NCBI RefSeq assembly: GCF_905163445.1
Contig: NC_053200.1
Span: forward strand, 12,772,001 to 12,836,000
Direction of reading: 5' to 3'
Source: Pararge aegeria
Taxonomy: Eukaryota; Arthropoda; Insecta; Lepidoptera; Nymphalidae
Length of the DNA stretch: 64,000 nucleotides
Under the pieces are notes generated by a model. It did no database searches. It was not told the DNA's origin and saw only the letters and a list, made by a program, of their open reading frames with translations. Position 1 is the first letter of the stretch. Each line of letters starts with the position of its first letter. This document shows, in pieces, positions 1 through 13,000 of this stretch. Both the position numbers and the translations under genes were made by a program.

Positions 1-829
1 CGACACTTTAGTTCAATGCTTGCTGTATTATATTCTATGTGTTAGATCTGTCACGGATAATGGTTTCAGGAACAATAGCTTCGAGGCAATACGTACAATT
101 TGCATTTAAATTGAAACATATTTGGGTCTATCTAGTTTACGAAATGCACACGTTTGCGTCCAAATCTAAAATGCGTCATAATCAGTTCTGATTATCGATT
201 TAATGTTTGCTGGATATTTTCATATGATATAGGTAAGACATCATTTGGTTAATTATTTTTACCTTTAGAATTCATGCTACTTAAATAGAATCTATTATAA
301 ACAAAAGCACATCTTTAAGGCCCTAATAGCAATCCCATCGGCTCTGTTTGTCGTATTTGGCATTAGTGGGATATATATGGGGATTAACCTTTATCTTTTA
401 CAGGGATGTAATTAAAAGTAAATAGGCATATTGTAATGCAAATAACGTTCTCTTAGTAGTCAACTTCTATGAATACAATTCGTATATTTTATTGTATCTA
501 TTTAAAGTACGGTCTTACATAATTTACAAGATAATTATGCCGCAACAAAATTTTCCCGTCATCGAAGCTTCCATTAGAATCATCCCTCAAAGCGCAATTA
601 GACGGTTAGTTAAAAGTGAATAATTTATAGAAAAGAGATAAGCTGCAAGCATAAAATTGCAGAGAAATATTAAGTAGAACTTTAAAATATTCATTTGATT
701 GATGCATCAAATTATTGATAGTAAACTGATAACAGAGCCGTCTAATTTCACTCACTCAATTCTTACACTCAAAAAGGGTTAAAATTAACGCAAAATAAAA
801 TAAAATTAAAAGCAAATAAAATAAAAAAC
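1..829. other. Trpm intron downstream of the pore exon (partial)
   Basis: AT-rich. I see no TRPM exon (the expected VWKFQR block is absent), no transposon ends and no other supported feature. Confidence 0.6.
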
Positions 830-1051
830 CTGATGCGAGACTTCATTGACTTCGTTAAAGATATTGTTAAAGACGGCAATAAGAAGGTTTATAAGGAGGA
901 TATTGGCGACGAGGAGGTAGATTGTCATCGCGATGGGGGTGATCCAGCGACCGGTGACGCACTTCTGGTTACCAACGTCCATGCCGCATGGCGGGTCGAT
1001 GTCCGGAGCGAAAACTTCGCCGTACAACATGAAGTACGGCTGGTAGAATAT
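830..1051 (-). CDS. Trpm: Trpm alternative pore/S6 exon A (PDID filter)
   Basis: 222 nt = 74 codons, phase 0 on both sides, acceptor gtattatttgtag/ATATTC, weak donor TCAG|gttttttat. It encodes [15 protein letters not shown], then PDID, PPCG, a loop with NQKC, and S6: [20 protein letters not shown], ending VSHQ. The filter acids D-I-D correspond to the acidic pair that supports divalent permeation in TRPM6/7, so this is the conventional cassette. It is one residue longer than exon B in the turret. The next downstream exon (expected VWKFQR block) is not in the window. Confidence 0.93.
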
Positions 1052-4000
1052 CTACAAATAATACGCGGGAGTCAAAGAAAAATAAATAAAAATTAAGGTG
1101 CAAAACAAACTAAAAAAAATTAACGGCCATTAGAACAATAGATTCAAACATAAAAGAAAAAAATGTGTTGAATCAAGCTGATAATGAAAAAATCGTTAAT
1201 ATTCGCTAAAACACTATAAATTAATAAATGTGGAAATGAGAATGAAATTAAGGTGACTAAATCCACTATTTTACTTTTTCAATAATCTACCATTAAAATA
1301 TTTTGGAATAAAAACTAATGGACTTTAAACAGGAAATTGTGGAACCTAAAGTTTACGAAACATATTATCTATCATGTGTCATATGGATCTACTTAAAATA
1401 TTGTAACATAATCTGAAATAAAAACTGTTTACCATAATAAAAATACGGACTGGCACAATTGAAACTAATTAAAATCTACAAAATAAATGATAACACACTA
1501 CTATATACATAAATACTAAACCATCCTAACCCTCTTATATTACTTAGCTTTTAGCTAATCAAATCTCGCAACAGGTAGCTAATAAACAACGAATATTACG
1601 ATTAAATACCATACCTACAAATTTTGTGGATCATATCGCAGAATTCCCATTATTGCCTATCGTCATCACAGAAACAAATATAAAGTAGTGAAGAATATGT
1701 ACAGAGCCCTTTTTAAGAAACTTTATGTCCGCATATTGGTAACAACACAAATGAAATCCAGTCAGAAGTCATTCATTTAAATTACCGTAAATATAACTAA
1801 TACGCATAGCGACAGCACCAATTATTTCAGTACTGAAGAATTGTGTGTTGTGCGTTGTGTCTCTTAACTTTAAGAGATAAAGTAAAAGCTATAAAGTATT
1901 CTAGTTTCTGTTATAATGAGCCTAAGGAATTAAGAAATATGTTGAGCATGAAGCTATGAAAAATGAACTATCGATTTAAAACTACCAAATACATAGCAGT
2001 GGATAGTTGCAGGCTTTTAAAAATGACGATGACGATCAAATTAAATTCCATTTCCTTTAATTGTTAAAAATTACTCAGTATAGAAATAAATAATAAGAAT
2101 AATAATATACGTCAAGATATGATCCACAAACATGATTAAAACAACTGAAACAAAAATTAACTACCGCCCGAAATAGCACCGAACTTTGACCGAGACAATA
2201 TCGTAATCGCATGGAATACACATTTTTAACCGGAGTATTGTTATTCAACGGTTTACAGCAATTGCGATAATCGCAATGTGAAAATCACAAGTTCGGTTCT
2301 AGGGCTGCGGGTTACAAGTTACAACATCTAAAATCTAAACTGATCAAGGTTTGAACCTGATGCGACACTCCGTTGACTTCAATGAAGATATTATTAAACA
2401 CGGCTATCAGAAGGTTGACTAGCAATATGTTAGCTATGAGCAGGTATATACTCATGACCACGGGGGGCACCCAGTGGCCCACACGGCATTCTTCGAGGCC
2501 TGGCAGCCCGCAAGGGGGCGCCATTTGCTCGGCGAAAACTTCCCCGTACAGCATGAAGTACGGTTGGAAGAAAACCTGTAATTGTTAGTTTCGATGGAAA
2601 AATGATAGCTAATGTTAGTGATTTGATTCAAGTTTATACCTAACTTTTTCAAGTAAAATTAACACAAAATTGAATTTATAATAATTGTAAGCATTAACTT
2701 AATACATTACCTTTACATATGTATTAGGGTCAAACGCCTTGGTTAGGTTAATTTTCGACATTTAGTAATATCAGTCAAACTTTTTCGAATAATCACTCGA
2801 ATAGTAATCACTATTCTAACTATGATATATGCACAAAAAGAAATAACTATTTATGTAGTTATAAGAATTAAATGAATTTTGCTTTGAATTAAATGAATTT
2901 AGTATTAAGTAGTAGATTTACGTTGCATTACATTCATGTGCAGTGCCAAGTGATTACGTTAAAAAGTCAATAGTTTTTGTTGTTATTGATAATTATTGAT
3001 TTGATTTTGATTCGTTCACTAAAAGATTAATCGTTAATTTTTAAGTATCATCACTTACCTCTCTTATCAAGTACCAACTAGCGTCTCTGTCAGGGTACAG
3101 GATCGCTTGTCTCGCCACTCCAAACGACATAAGCACAACCAATAACAGCACCACGAAGTATATCATATTCTTAACCATTTTACCCATCATTGTGACTAGA
3201 GGACCTGGCAATAAAACAAATGTTACTTAGAAACAGCAGCACAGAATTATTTAAGTGAAATAAATAAATTTTAGTCTACTATTTTTTGCCCATTTATGGG
3301 TTTAGGGACTTTGTTTGTACTGTAATTCTTTTAATGTATCAAGTTAATGTATTTTTGTAGTTTTTTTTTTGTAAATTGTGCATTTCTGCCATATATTTTC
3401 TTCTCTGTAAGCTCATGCTATATAATTTATCATAACATCTGATAACTTTAAAGCATCTGTACTAAACAAATGCTTTTAAGTACTTAGATTTATTATGGGG
3501 TATTATTTTTTTAATTTTGTCTTTACCTCTGCGTCAAACACCAGAGACTTTATTTAAAGATCAATATTTAGTATTTAACCGTAATTGTTCCTATTCTATG
3601 TCTTAAGTGAATCGTTTTCGTTCCCAAATATACCATCGCAAATCAGTTTATGCTCTTAAATACTGTCTCCCATTAGACTACAAGACTTTGCCCAGACATG
3701 GTGATAATCAACTTTGCCATTCTTTAAACCTTACATTCGATATGGATTAAGCTAAGGATGCAAAATGACAGATAGCTTGCTTAATACAAAGAAAAAAATA
3801 TGGAATGAACGAAGTAGTGCCATAGACAGATGTATAGCCCCAGAGTACAGTAGGAGATGAATAAAGAAGGCTGAGAAAATGAGAAGATGTACTTAACTTA
3901 CCTAAGTATTTATTGACCCCCAAAATATTGAGAATCCTTAAATACCAATAGATGATATCGACGCAGTAGATCACCCGACCAACGTCCATGGAGGCGGCGC

Positions 4001-7000
4001 GCAGGCGCAACGTCAGGCCGACAAGGAAGAAGATGATGAAGCCCGCGTCGTACGTGTTCCACATGTTCCATGCCCACACGCTGAACTTATGTCTGAGGGA
4101 TATCATCACAGTTAAAATATGCTTATAATAATGCTGACAACCACGCCGGCTTTTAAACAGGAAAGAAGCAAAATTAAGGTTAAATGAATAAAATGAAAAA
4201 ATACGGTCCGCAATAAATTGTGCTGGTTATTAAACTTGCTAACTTTACGTTGATAATATTAATAATTTTTTTGTTTATCTTAAAATACATTCTTCAGTAG
4301 TGATAAGATGATATTATTTAAGTTTTTTCAATTTATACTTCTACTGTTAATGATATTTCTGCTTATTAAAAATTGTTTCTGTATAAGCACTTTCTTTTGT
4401 ATTTTTTTTAAAACCTTCACTTCATTTACCCATCCGTTCAAAATTTACCCGTCAAATTTTAATTGTTTGCCGGTAAAGGTATTAAATTTGTTGGGCCTTA
4501 CATATATAAACTTAGAATGACGTCGGAATAGAAAACAGTGTATTATAATTGAGTTGAAATGTTGTGAACCTTATAAAAAACAGTGCATAACTATTCTGAA
4601 CATTACTTGTAAGGCCCGTAGACTATAAAAAAATTAAGCTGAAATAACAGGCCAAGTAGGCAAAAAATGAAAGCTAAAAGAAGTAGATGTAATGAATGAA
4701 GATTTATGTACTTACCTAATAGCAACAGGCTCGGACGTAATAATTTCCCTAATTTTCTCACACAAAAACGTGAGTATATAACATATGGAGTAAATCTCCG
4801 GCCAAGATGGAGTCAAGTCCATCTTGACTAATACTGTATAAGTAAACATCAGTAGGAACAATATGTAGGCGATCTGAAAAAAAAATAGCAGTTCGAGAAT
4901 GCAAGAAGTAGACTTTATATGACTGTAGGCTGTCAGATAATATGTGTTTGGCGTGGTGGATACAATTGATGATTATTGAATAATTATAGGTTTCATCAAA
5001 TTGTTTGACGCTGACATCTGCCGAGAGGAGAATTATTTTTATAACCTTTCCTTCTCAAACTAAAACGCGCACACAAACACATACACAAACACAAACTCAC
5101 CAACACAATTATTTTAAGTTCTTTTTAGTCACACAGGCATTGTGATTTATTTAACATCCCATCCGCTTACTTCTAAATCAAGCGTACGACAATATTTAGA
5201 ACAGAAGATCTTTTTGCTCATGACCTTTCAGATTTAATCCGATCCCGTAAATTATTTGAAGTTAGGGATTAACAATCGACTAAATAGTTTATAATGACAC
5301 TAAATTAATGCAAAACTAAACTGCGGCGCTGAAACTACGCCCGATGGCGTTTAAATCTGCGTCCTGTGTTTGACCAATCAGAAGACATCCTGTTCAATTA
5401 AGTCCTGTGATAGTTCATCGGACGCAAACGAGAACGTGTACACCAATAAGGACACAGTCGTGGCCTTCGCTTAGGAACAAAAATCGACGAATGGTCATCA
5501 CGTTTTTAATGTTAAGAAGGTAATAATATATTTTTATGAGATTAGGATTTCAAAGTGAAATGGACACACAACTACCACGTTTCTACGAAGATCTAAGATA
5601 TTCTACAAGTGGAACTCTATTACAAACTACCAATCCCATCGATATGTGCATACAAGTTAAAGATTAGTCGACTCACCGAATCAGCCCAGAACTTAGTAAT
5701 GGGTGCCGTGAAGAACTCGTATATTTTCTTCCTTAACCTCAGCGGCCGCATTCTCTTATCCTCCGGTGCGTGGTACTCCGGAAGGTCCCTGTACGTCGGT
5801 TCCCACCCAATTTTACCAACTTTCCCGTTCTGATCGACCCTCGTTTCGCATTCGGCCCCTGAGCCAATCAACGCCTGCTTGAGTATAGAGAAAATCGTAT
5901 AAAGGTTACCACGGCATGTCCGAGACTTAGACTTAAGGTAAAAGTTAGGCGGCAATAACTCTTGAATTTGATATGGTAAAACAAATTTTAATCGAAGATA
6001 ATTTTATTTTATTGTAAGGTGAAAGTATTTAATTCTTTGTATAACTTTATCATAAAGAGCTAGAACATTTAATTACATCATTGTAAATTACATCAATTAA
6101 ACAATGCCGAAAATTGGTCAATTGTTTGTGGACGTTTAGGATTTCCATGTCATAGACAATCAGGGATTTGTTAACTTTTGTAAATAGTCATGAATGAAAT
6201 CTAGTTTTAAATAAACTATAAACTCGCAAATACGTTAAAAAGAAGAAACGTACGCGTATAAGGATTATAGCATTTTGTGAACGCTATTAGCAGCTCATAG
6301 ATGACTAGTTAGACAAATTAGTTCGCGAGAGTTCCGTCTAACTTTTTCCTTTAATCAGTGGTTCAAGAGAGAGGTAGAGCACAAAATTTCAAGTTTTAAA
6401 TATAGTTAGGGCCAGATTAGTTAGAATTTAGAACAGGATTTAGTACATAAGCTAAGCAACACTTTTTAAGTATAGCTGCAATTCACTATTACATCGAGCT
6501 TAGGACAGACAGCAAAAAAAGTCACGCAATGATTTAAAGTAAAAATTTACAACTCTGCAGTCTTGTCTTTTTGGAATAAAACTGGTCTTAGATATCACAT
6601 ACAGATTTTTAAGCTCACTATGAAAGAATGTTACTCTATTGAATTATAGAACGACAAACCTTATAAACTTACACGTTTGATATTACGATCCAGTTTAGAC
6701 ATTCATAATTTATAATTTCGTTAAATATACATATTTTTTTTTGCTTTTGTGTTATGAAGAACATCAAGAGCTCAGCGAAGCTTTCAGATTTCATTTTTCT
6801 GGTCTCCGCTATCGTTTAAAATTGTAATACCAATAAATTATATTGCTAAAAATTTTTTGAAAATACTTTACAGTGACTTTTGTTCCTGCTGTGGGTACAA
6901 AATTAAGGCTAGCGCACATATCTACGGATGCAAGGAATGTTCTTACAGTAACTTTTGCGTTGAGACACTTCCTGTTGTCTATGGTTCACGCAAAATTTAC

Positions 7001-10000
7001 TGAAGGTATTGTTAGATTTTTACAAATCACGCTACTACAATTCCATTCACCATGTGCGCTAACCTTTAAGCTTCATCATCACAACAAGAAATAATTACAT
7101 TATTTTTTATTCATAAGATAGTCACAAGTAGGAAGCTGAAAGTATACTAAAAATACGAAAGTTTTACAAGAAAGTAGATTAAGCGTGATAGTTAGTGAAT
7201 TTTAATAATAAAAATATGTAAGAATTAAAATACGTTAAGTTAAAAAAGGAATAAATAAGCTTAAGCAAGATTTTTTTTTCTATAATAATTTATATTTCAA
7301 GACAGAATTATGGAATGAAATGTATAATGATTATTTTGAGTTGTATCTAGTTAAATATTTATTTGTTATAACCTTAGTTATGTTTAGGTTTTAGGGTGCG
7401 AAGAATCCTTTATGGATTCGACTTATACGATACTATTATTTGTATTAATAAATACGACTAAATAAGAATTCACGTCCTACAAATATTTGTTTGTAATTTA
7501 TATATTTCTACATTGAGCACGTAGCTTTATGGAAACAAAAACATATTCCAAAGCCACCGGTTTTGTACTTTTGTAAAGCAACCCTTAAATTATTTATTTG
7601 CATTGTATCAAAAAAAAAAAAATGGTGTCTATTCATACATATTTTAGTCGAACGGAATCATATTTTCTTCTTGTGCTTTAATATTCGTCAGTCTTTTGTT
7701 TTCGAAACGGATCGTATACTTGCAATATTTGGCTTAAACATTAGTTATCACTTCACATAAACTAATTTAAACAAATGCATGTATAAATAAAATGTTGTCC
7801 CTTTATGCCATTTTAATTGTCCATAGATTATTTTTATTACGTATTTGTTTGGGCCCGCTCTATTTAAAAAAGCGCCAGTCAATTTATTCCTTAATTTACT
7901 GAGTTTACTTTAGCGAATTTCACTTTGTATAATGGGCTCTTGATGTTATAAAAATAATAGAATTAAAAATTCCATTATCTGATTCTAACTGTCCACTATT
8001 CATATTTATTGGATATTTGTTCAGGCTCAGTTGATTAAAATAAATGCAATTAAGTTAATCATTCAATTTGCGGACCTTATTATAGTGTCGATAATATTTG
8101 TGCGATGGATAACGTTAGAAAAAAAAATACAGTCTGGCTGGACACACAACCATTTCTGCTTTGCACTAAAAGAACGAGTGAAAGACGCCCTATTTTTGCA
8201 TTTGCAACATCGATTGCGAAATGAAAAAAGTGTTCAGTTCAGACTTAGAAATAAGTAACTGTAATCCACAAAAATTGGCGATAGAATAAACTAATAATAG
8301 AGATACGTATAACATAATCAAAAACAGCAAACAAAAAAAACTTAAAACATTTAACCGCGAAAATAGCATCCAAAGCACCGCATCGAGTTTTGTTCGAAAT
8401 GACAATGCACAAAATATACGTGATTATAATATTGCCTCTATGTACCTGAGTGCTTTTAGTCTGGGGTCCTGGAGGTATAATCTTCTTTATTATAGTACAC
8501 CGTTTCACCACACCCACACCCACACCCACACCCACTCCCACTCCCACCTAGTATGTAACACAATTCGTAGGTTTAAGCTGATCACACATAATATGGTCAT
8601 CAGCAGTCGCATCTACATTAATTCAAGTGCATTAATAGGAGTAATGTTTACGTATCATTTATTATGTAAATCCACTACTTATGCAACGCAATAATTCTCA
8701 GTAAAGGAGTCCGGGTAAGTGAAAACACAGGATTTCTACAGTGACTTGGCTGGCGGAACGTGTGTAGGGTTTGGCGAATTTTAATCGGTTGCGGCTGCGG
8801 TCAGTAGCGGTCAACGTCTCAATTTGAACCGGCGACGTGTTGTCAGAATTACTGTTTTTCGCCCCAGCCATATACGTTTCCGCTTTTGCACATTCTTTAA
8901 TTTATAAACCATAGACAAATTATGTGGTGCAAAAATTATAAAATATAAATTATTTATTTTTTAATATTAATTAAATTTCAATTAATTAGATTGAATTAAC
9001 AAGGGCTGTTTGCGACTCTAACACTTAGGTTTAAGCTGATCACAAATATGATCATCAGCGGCATTAATTAGATACGTGTGGTGCATAATTCAGTTTCTTT
9101 CTTTGTACCTTGTAAGACTGTATAGTTTCTTAATTCATTATCAACATTCAATTCTACAAACTGTGGGATATTGCCTTTTTCCATTTATTTATGACGCGGC
9201 CAATCTTACTGGCAGTATTTTTAAATACGCCACTGGTCAGAGCTATACCGGGTTTAGCTATATTATAGAATAAAATCACAACGCTTTGCAGTGGTATGCA
9301 ATTAGACTTTGTTCTAATTGGCCATCGCTTAAACGTACATGCGATGCGATATGCACGACTAAACATGTAAAATATGTGACCATATTGACGAACGTCATGC
9401 GATGCGATCGATCGCGCAAAATTGTCGCACCACTTTAAAAATGGCGACTACGATCAGAGAAAGACGCACGGTTTGTGTATTATTATATATTATTTCTGTA
9501 TTCGTATAAACAGTTTAAAATAACTATGCATAACAAAATAACATCTTCTATTAATTCTGAAATCAGTGCATTCAATTTTGTTTCAACTACTTTTTGACGG
9601 TTCGAAATAATATAGACGTTTATCTCCTCATTGGCGCTGCCATGAGGGATTTTTATTTATATAGCACGATAACGCGACCTTGTACATACATACAAAAAAG
9701 AGTATGTTTAATAGTTTGAAGGTTTGATTGTAAGCTCGTGCAATGCATAGAAGGTATGCACAGGGTATGCAGATGATATAAAATGAAGAAAATCTCCAGT
9801 ACGAGTTGTAAAAACTTAAGGATATCCTTTGTAAAAAGTTATAAAAAGCCTACCCTCAAGTATTTATAACTCGTCTGCATACCCTGTGCATACCCTCTAT
9901 GCACGCTACTGTGCTCGTGCAATATATTTTAGACGTATAACTGATCGCGTGAGTTGAAATTAGAATACTCAATTAAGATAAGTTAACCTATCTCAAATCG

Positions 10001-13000
10001 TAAAGCCACGATTGTTTGATCGTGCCTTTGATTGACTAATAAGGAAGAAACCCTACTAATGTGCGTAGCCAAGGACAGGAAAATATCTCGTAAGGACTTA
10101 GTTTAAGTTTGTTTTATTTTTTGTAATTTTTTGTGAACGTACAGTCTGGGCAACAATGTTGATTGCCCAATAACGAAGAAACCCTACTAATGTGCGTAGC
10201 CACAGGGGTTTAAAACCACAGTGACCCTTTTAGAAAGTTCATCGGGCCGGAATATTTCGTAAGGACTAACTTTAAGTTTGTTTTATTTTTGTACATTTTT
10301 GCGTTCATGTAGTCTGGGCAACAACGAACGTATCTATCGTTGTTAAATAAAATAAAAAAATATATTACGACAATAAACACATCACCATCTAGCCCCAAAG
10401 TAATTGTAGCTTGTGTTATGGGTACTAAGATGACTGATGAATATTTTTATGAATAACTCACATAAATACTTAGAATATACATATAAACACCCAGACACTG
10501 AGAAACATTCATGAGTATGAACACACAAATATTTTCCAGTAGTGGGAATCGAACCCACGGCCTTGGGCTCAGAAAGCAGGGTCGCTGCAAACTGCGCCAA
10601 TCGGCCGTCAACTGTTGCCCTAACTGTCCCAGTTCCGCGCTAGATAATTATGTCTAAAACGTTCTTTTTTCTCGTCTGTGTGCCTAGCGTGAGGTCATCC
10701 ACTTGAAAGTTAACTATGGTTTATATAGAATTAAAAGAGCGCCATCTAGTGACAAAACTGTTTCCCAGTATCGTATCTAGATGGCGCTCTATCTATTCCA
10801 TACAAATCTTAGTTAACATTCACGTGATCAAATACTAGGCAAACTAATCTAATAATAAATCTACTTACTTATCAAAGAATAGTGCCATTCTTATCAACCC
10901 ATTATTGGCCCACTACAAGGCACGGGTCTCCTTCTACAATAGGAAGGGGTTAATGCCGTAGTCCAACACGCTGACCTAGTGCGGATTGGGAGACATATGA
11001 TATCTACATTAGTATTAAATTGAGTGAATTTCGTTTAAATGATTGAATTAACATTGGGATGTTAATTGAAACATTTAAATTTAATTTTCCTCCCGTTTTA
11101 CTGACCAAGCATCCCCCAGTAACCCTGTGCACCTTTCTAACGTAGAGCACGTTAGAAAGGTAAAGTTAAGGAATCTACACACCAACCGACTGGTTTTATT
11201 TAAGAAGAAACTTGTCACCCACTACCTTCCTCTCTTGTTTCCCAGCGAATTGTGACTAGTATATTACGATATTAATTAGATAAAAGTTTTAATTAAACGT
11301 AAGCTTATAGTAAAATCCTAATCCTAATCCTAAAGGAATACGTAAACATCAAAAAACCATTGGTATGAAATGTTGCTGTAACTGGGTAACTTTTATTTTT
11401 TTTAATGACAATGAGTGCTGGTTATCTCTCTCTATGGTCGTTCCTTCATCACTGAAGATCGTGGTCCTGGTGAGATCTCAACTTCACGTTGGTAAACTGT
11501 CTCCATCGACTTCTATTGGAGGCCATTTTTGCGATTTGATAGAAGCGGTCTGAATTTGATTTTTTATTTGTTGGGGACCGGCCTCTAGGTCTTTTGCCTT
11601 CGGTGTTGCCCGTAACTATAATTTTTTCCAGGCTATCATTCCCCCGCCGCATTATGTGCTGGTTATAACAAAATCAATATCCGGCTAAGTTTTTTGTGGG
11701 CTCTTTTTATACCAGGAAGCGTATGTTACCCATATAGTTTAAAGTTTACGTCTATAGCTATCACCATAATCTCACTACAATGTTTAAAATTGTAATTTAT
11801 TAAAAAATCTTTACAAATAAGCCTTTAAAAAGCTCTTTGAATAAATAAAGTTTTGTTTTGATCTGACAATCGCATGCCCGCGATATGCCGCTGACATGTA
11901 AGTATTTACCTACTGAGTTTCTCGAAAATTTCGGAAGTTACTATTGTTTCACCTACAAAGTTTTCAAGTTAAGAAGACAATACCGCCTATACGCAGACAA
12001 CAAAGAAACACGTCTATGTCGGCGGGGTCGCTATCTCAGATGTGTAGACTCCTTTATAATGACACAACAAAAACGCGACCTACATTTTACTATTTCTAAT
12101 CATCCCCCTATTTCACGAATCTATTTAAAAATATTACAACATATCCCCCCTATTATCGAGGTAAGATGGAAGACAAGATGAAAAGTTCTGAAAAGACCCT
12201 CGTGTGAACTTAAGGTGAATGTTAAAAATTCACCTTAATTCACCTTAAGCACAGTAAACCCTCTTAAAGTGCAAAGTTCTTAAGTGCGTTATTGTAGACG
12301 CGGTTTAAACCGGTCCCTACCTGAGTGTTTTTATTCTCATGCCCGGGTACTCTCGCTTTAAGGCCGCTTCAAAAATAAATTAAAAAATGCCAAATGATAA
12401 ATCTTTTTTTTTAGTACAATATAAGTTGATGATGCAATCTAAGAAGGTAGCAGGCTAACCTGTTAGGGAGTATGACAGTTATCGGTTCATATTCGACATC
12501 ATAACGGAACGTTAAATAGCTTAGTTGCACGTCTTTGTCGATAGGGTGGTAACAAGCCACGGCCTCCCACCAAACAAACCTCTGACTGCCGCATTGGTGA
12601 GCTCGTTCAAAGATCAAAAGTTTCTGGGTTCGAATCTCAGTACGTACCCGGAGTTAATATATTAGCGGTGGTAGAACCCGTGCCTCACAGAGCATTTTAA
12701 GCCGTCAGTCCCGCACGGTGATTACGTATCTCGCGACAGTATGCGACAGGCGTATATCTTGCAATCACTTCTGTCAAACGTCACTTTTCTATAAAATAAA
12801 TAAACAAAAGTGACGTTTGACAGCAGTGATTGCAAGATTTACGCCTGTCGCTAGCCTGTCGCGAGATACGTAATCACCCTGCGGGTTATTTAACGGGGAA
12901 GTACTGTTACTTTTCTGCCGCTAAGAAGCATTCCTGTATTCCCGTCTGAAGAGCGTGATTGCCGCTGTAGGCACATGAGGCTTAACACCTACGCCTTACG

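Larger units (their letters stand above)
2576..5676 (-). other. short Trpm introns of the transmembrane region
   Basis: Introns 2576-3058, 3205-3901, 4093-4715 and 4874-5676 (483-803 nt). Apart from a small acacaaacac tract near 5070-5095 I see nothing in them; transposon-poor compared with the rest of the gene. Confidence 0.6.

Noticed and set aside
1052..3058. Search for a third pore-exon copy
   Set aside because: No further YGEVFA or NLLIAVFNN coding sequence in any frame between 1052 and 3058, nor in 1-829.
4308..4520. 70-codon hydrophobic open frame
   Set aside because: Composition of AT-rich intron DNA (Phe/Leu/Ile runs), no homologous pattern, lies in a Trpm intron.
10538..10610. tRNA-like promoter boxes (also in the other SINE heads)
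   Set aside because: They have A- and B-box-like motifs but no cloverleaf with a paired acceptor stem, and the same sequence recurs as part of a 245-bp SINE. No functional tRNA gene was found.
11310..11335. cctaat repeats resembling insect telomere (CCTAA)n
   Set aside because: The unit is six bases (cctaat) and only three copies; not the TTAGG telomere repeat.
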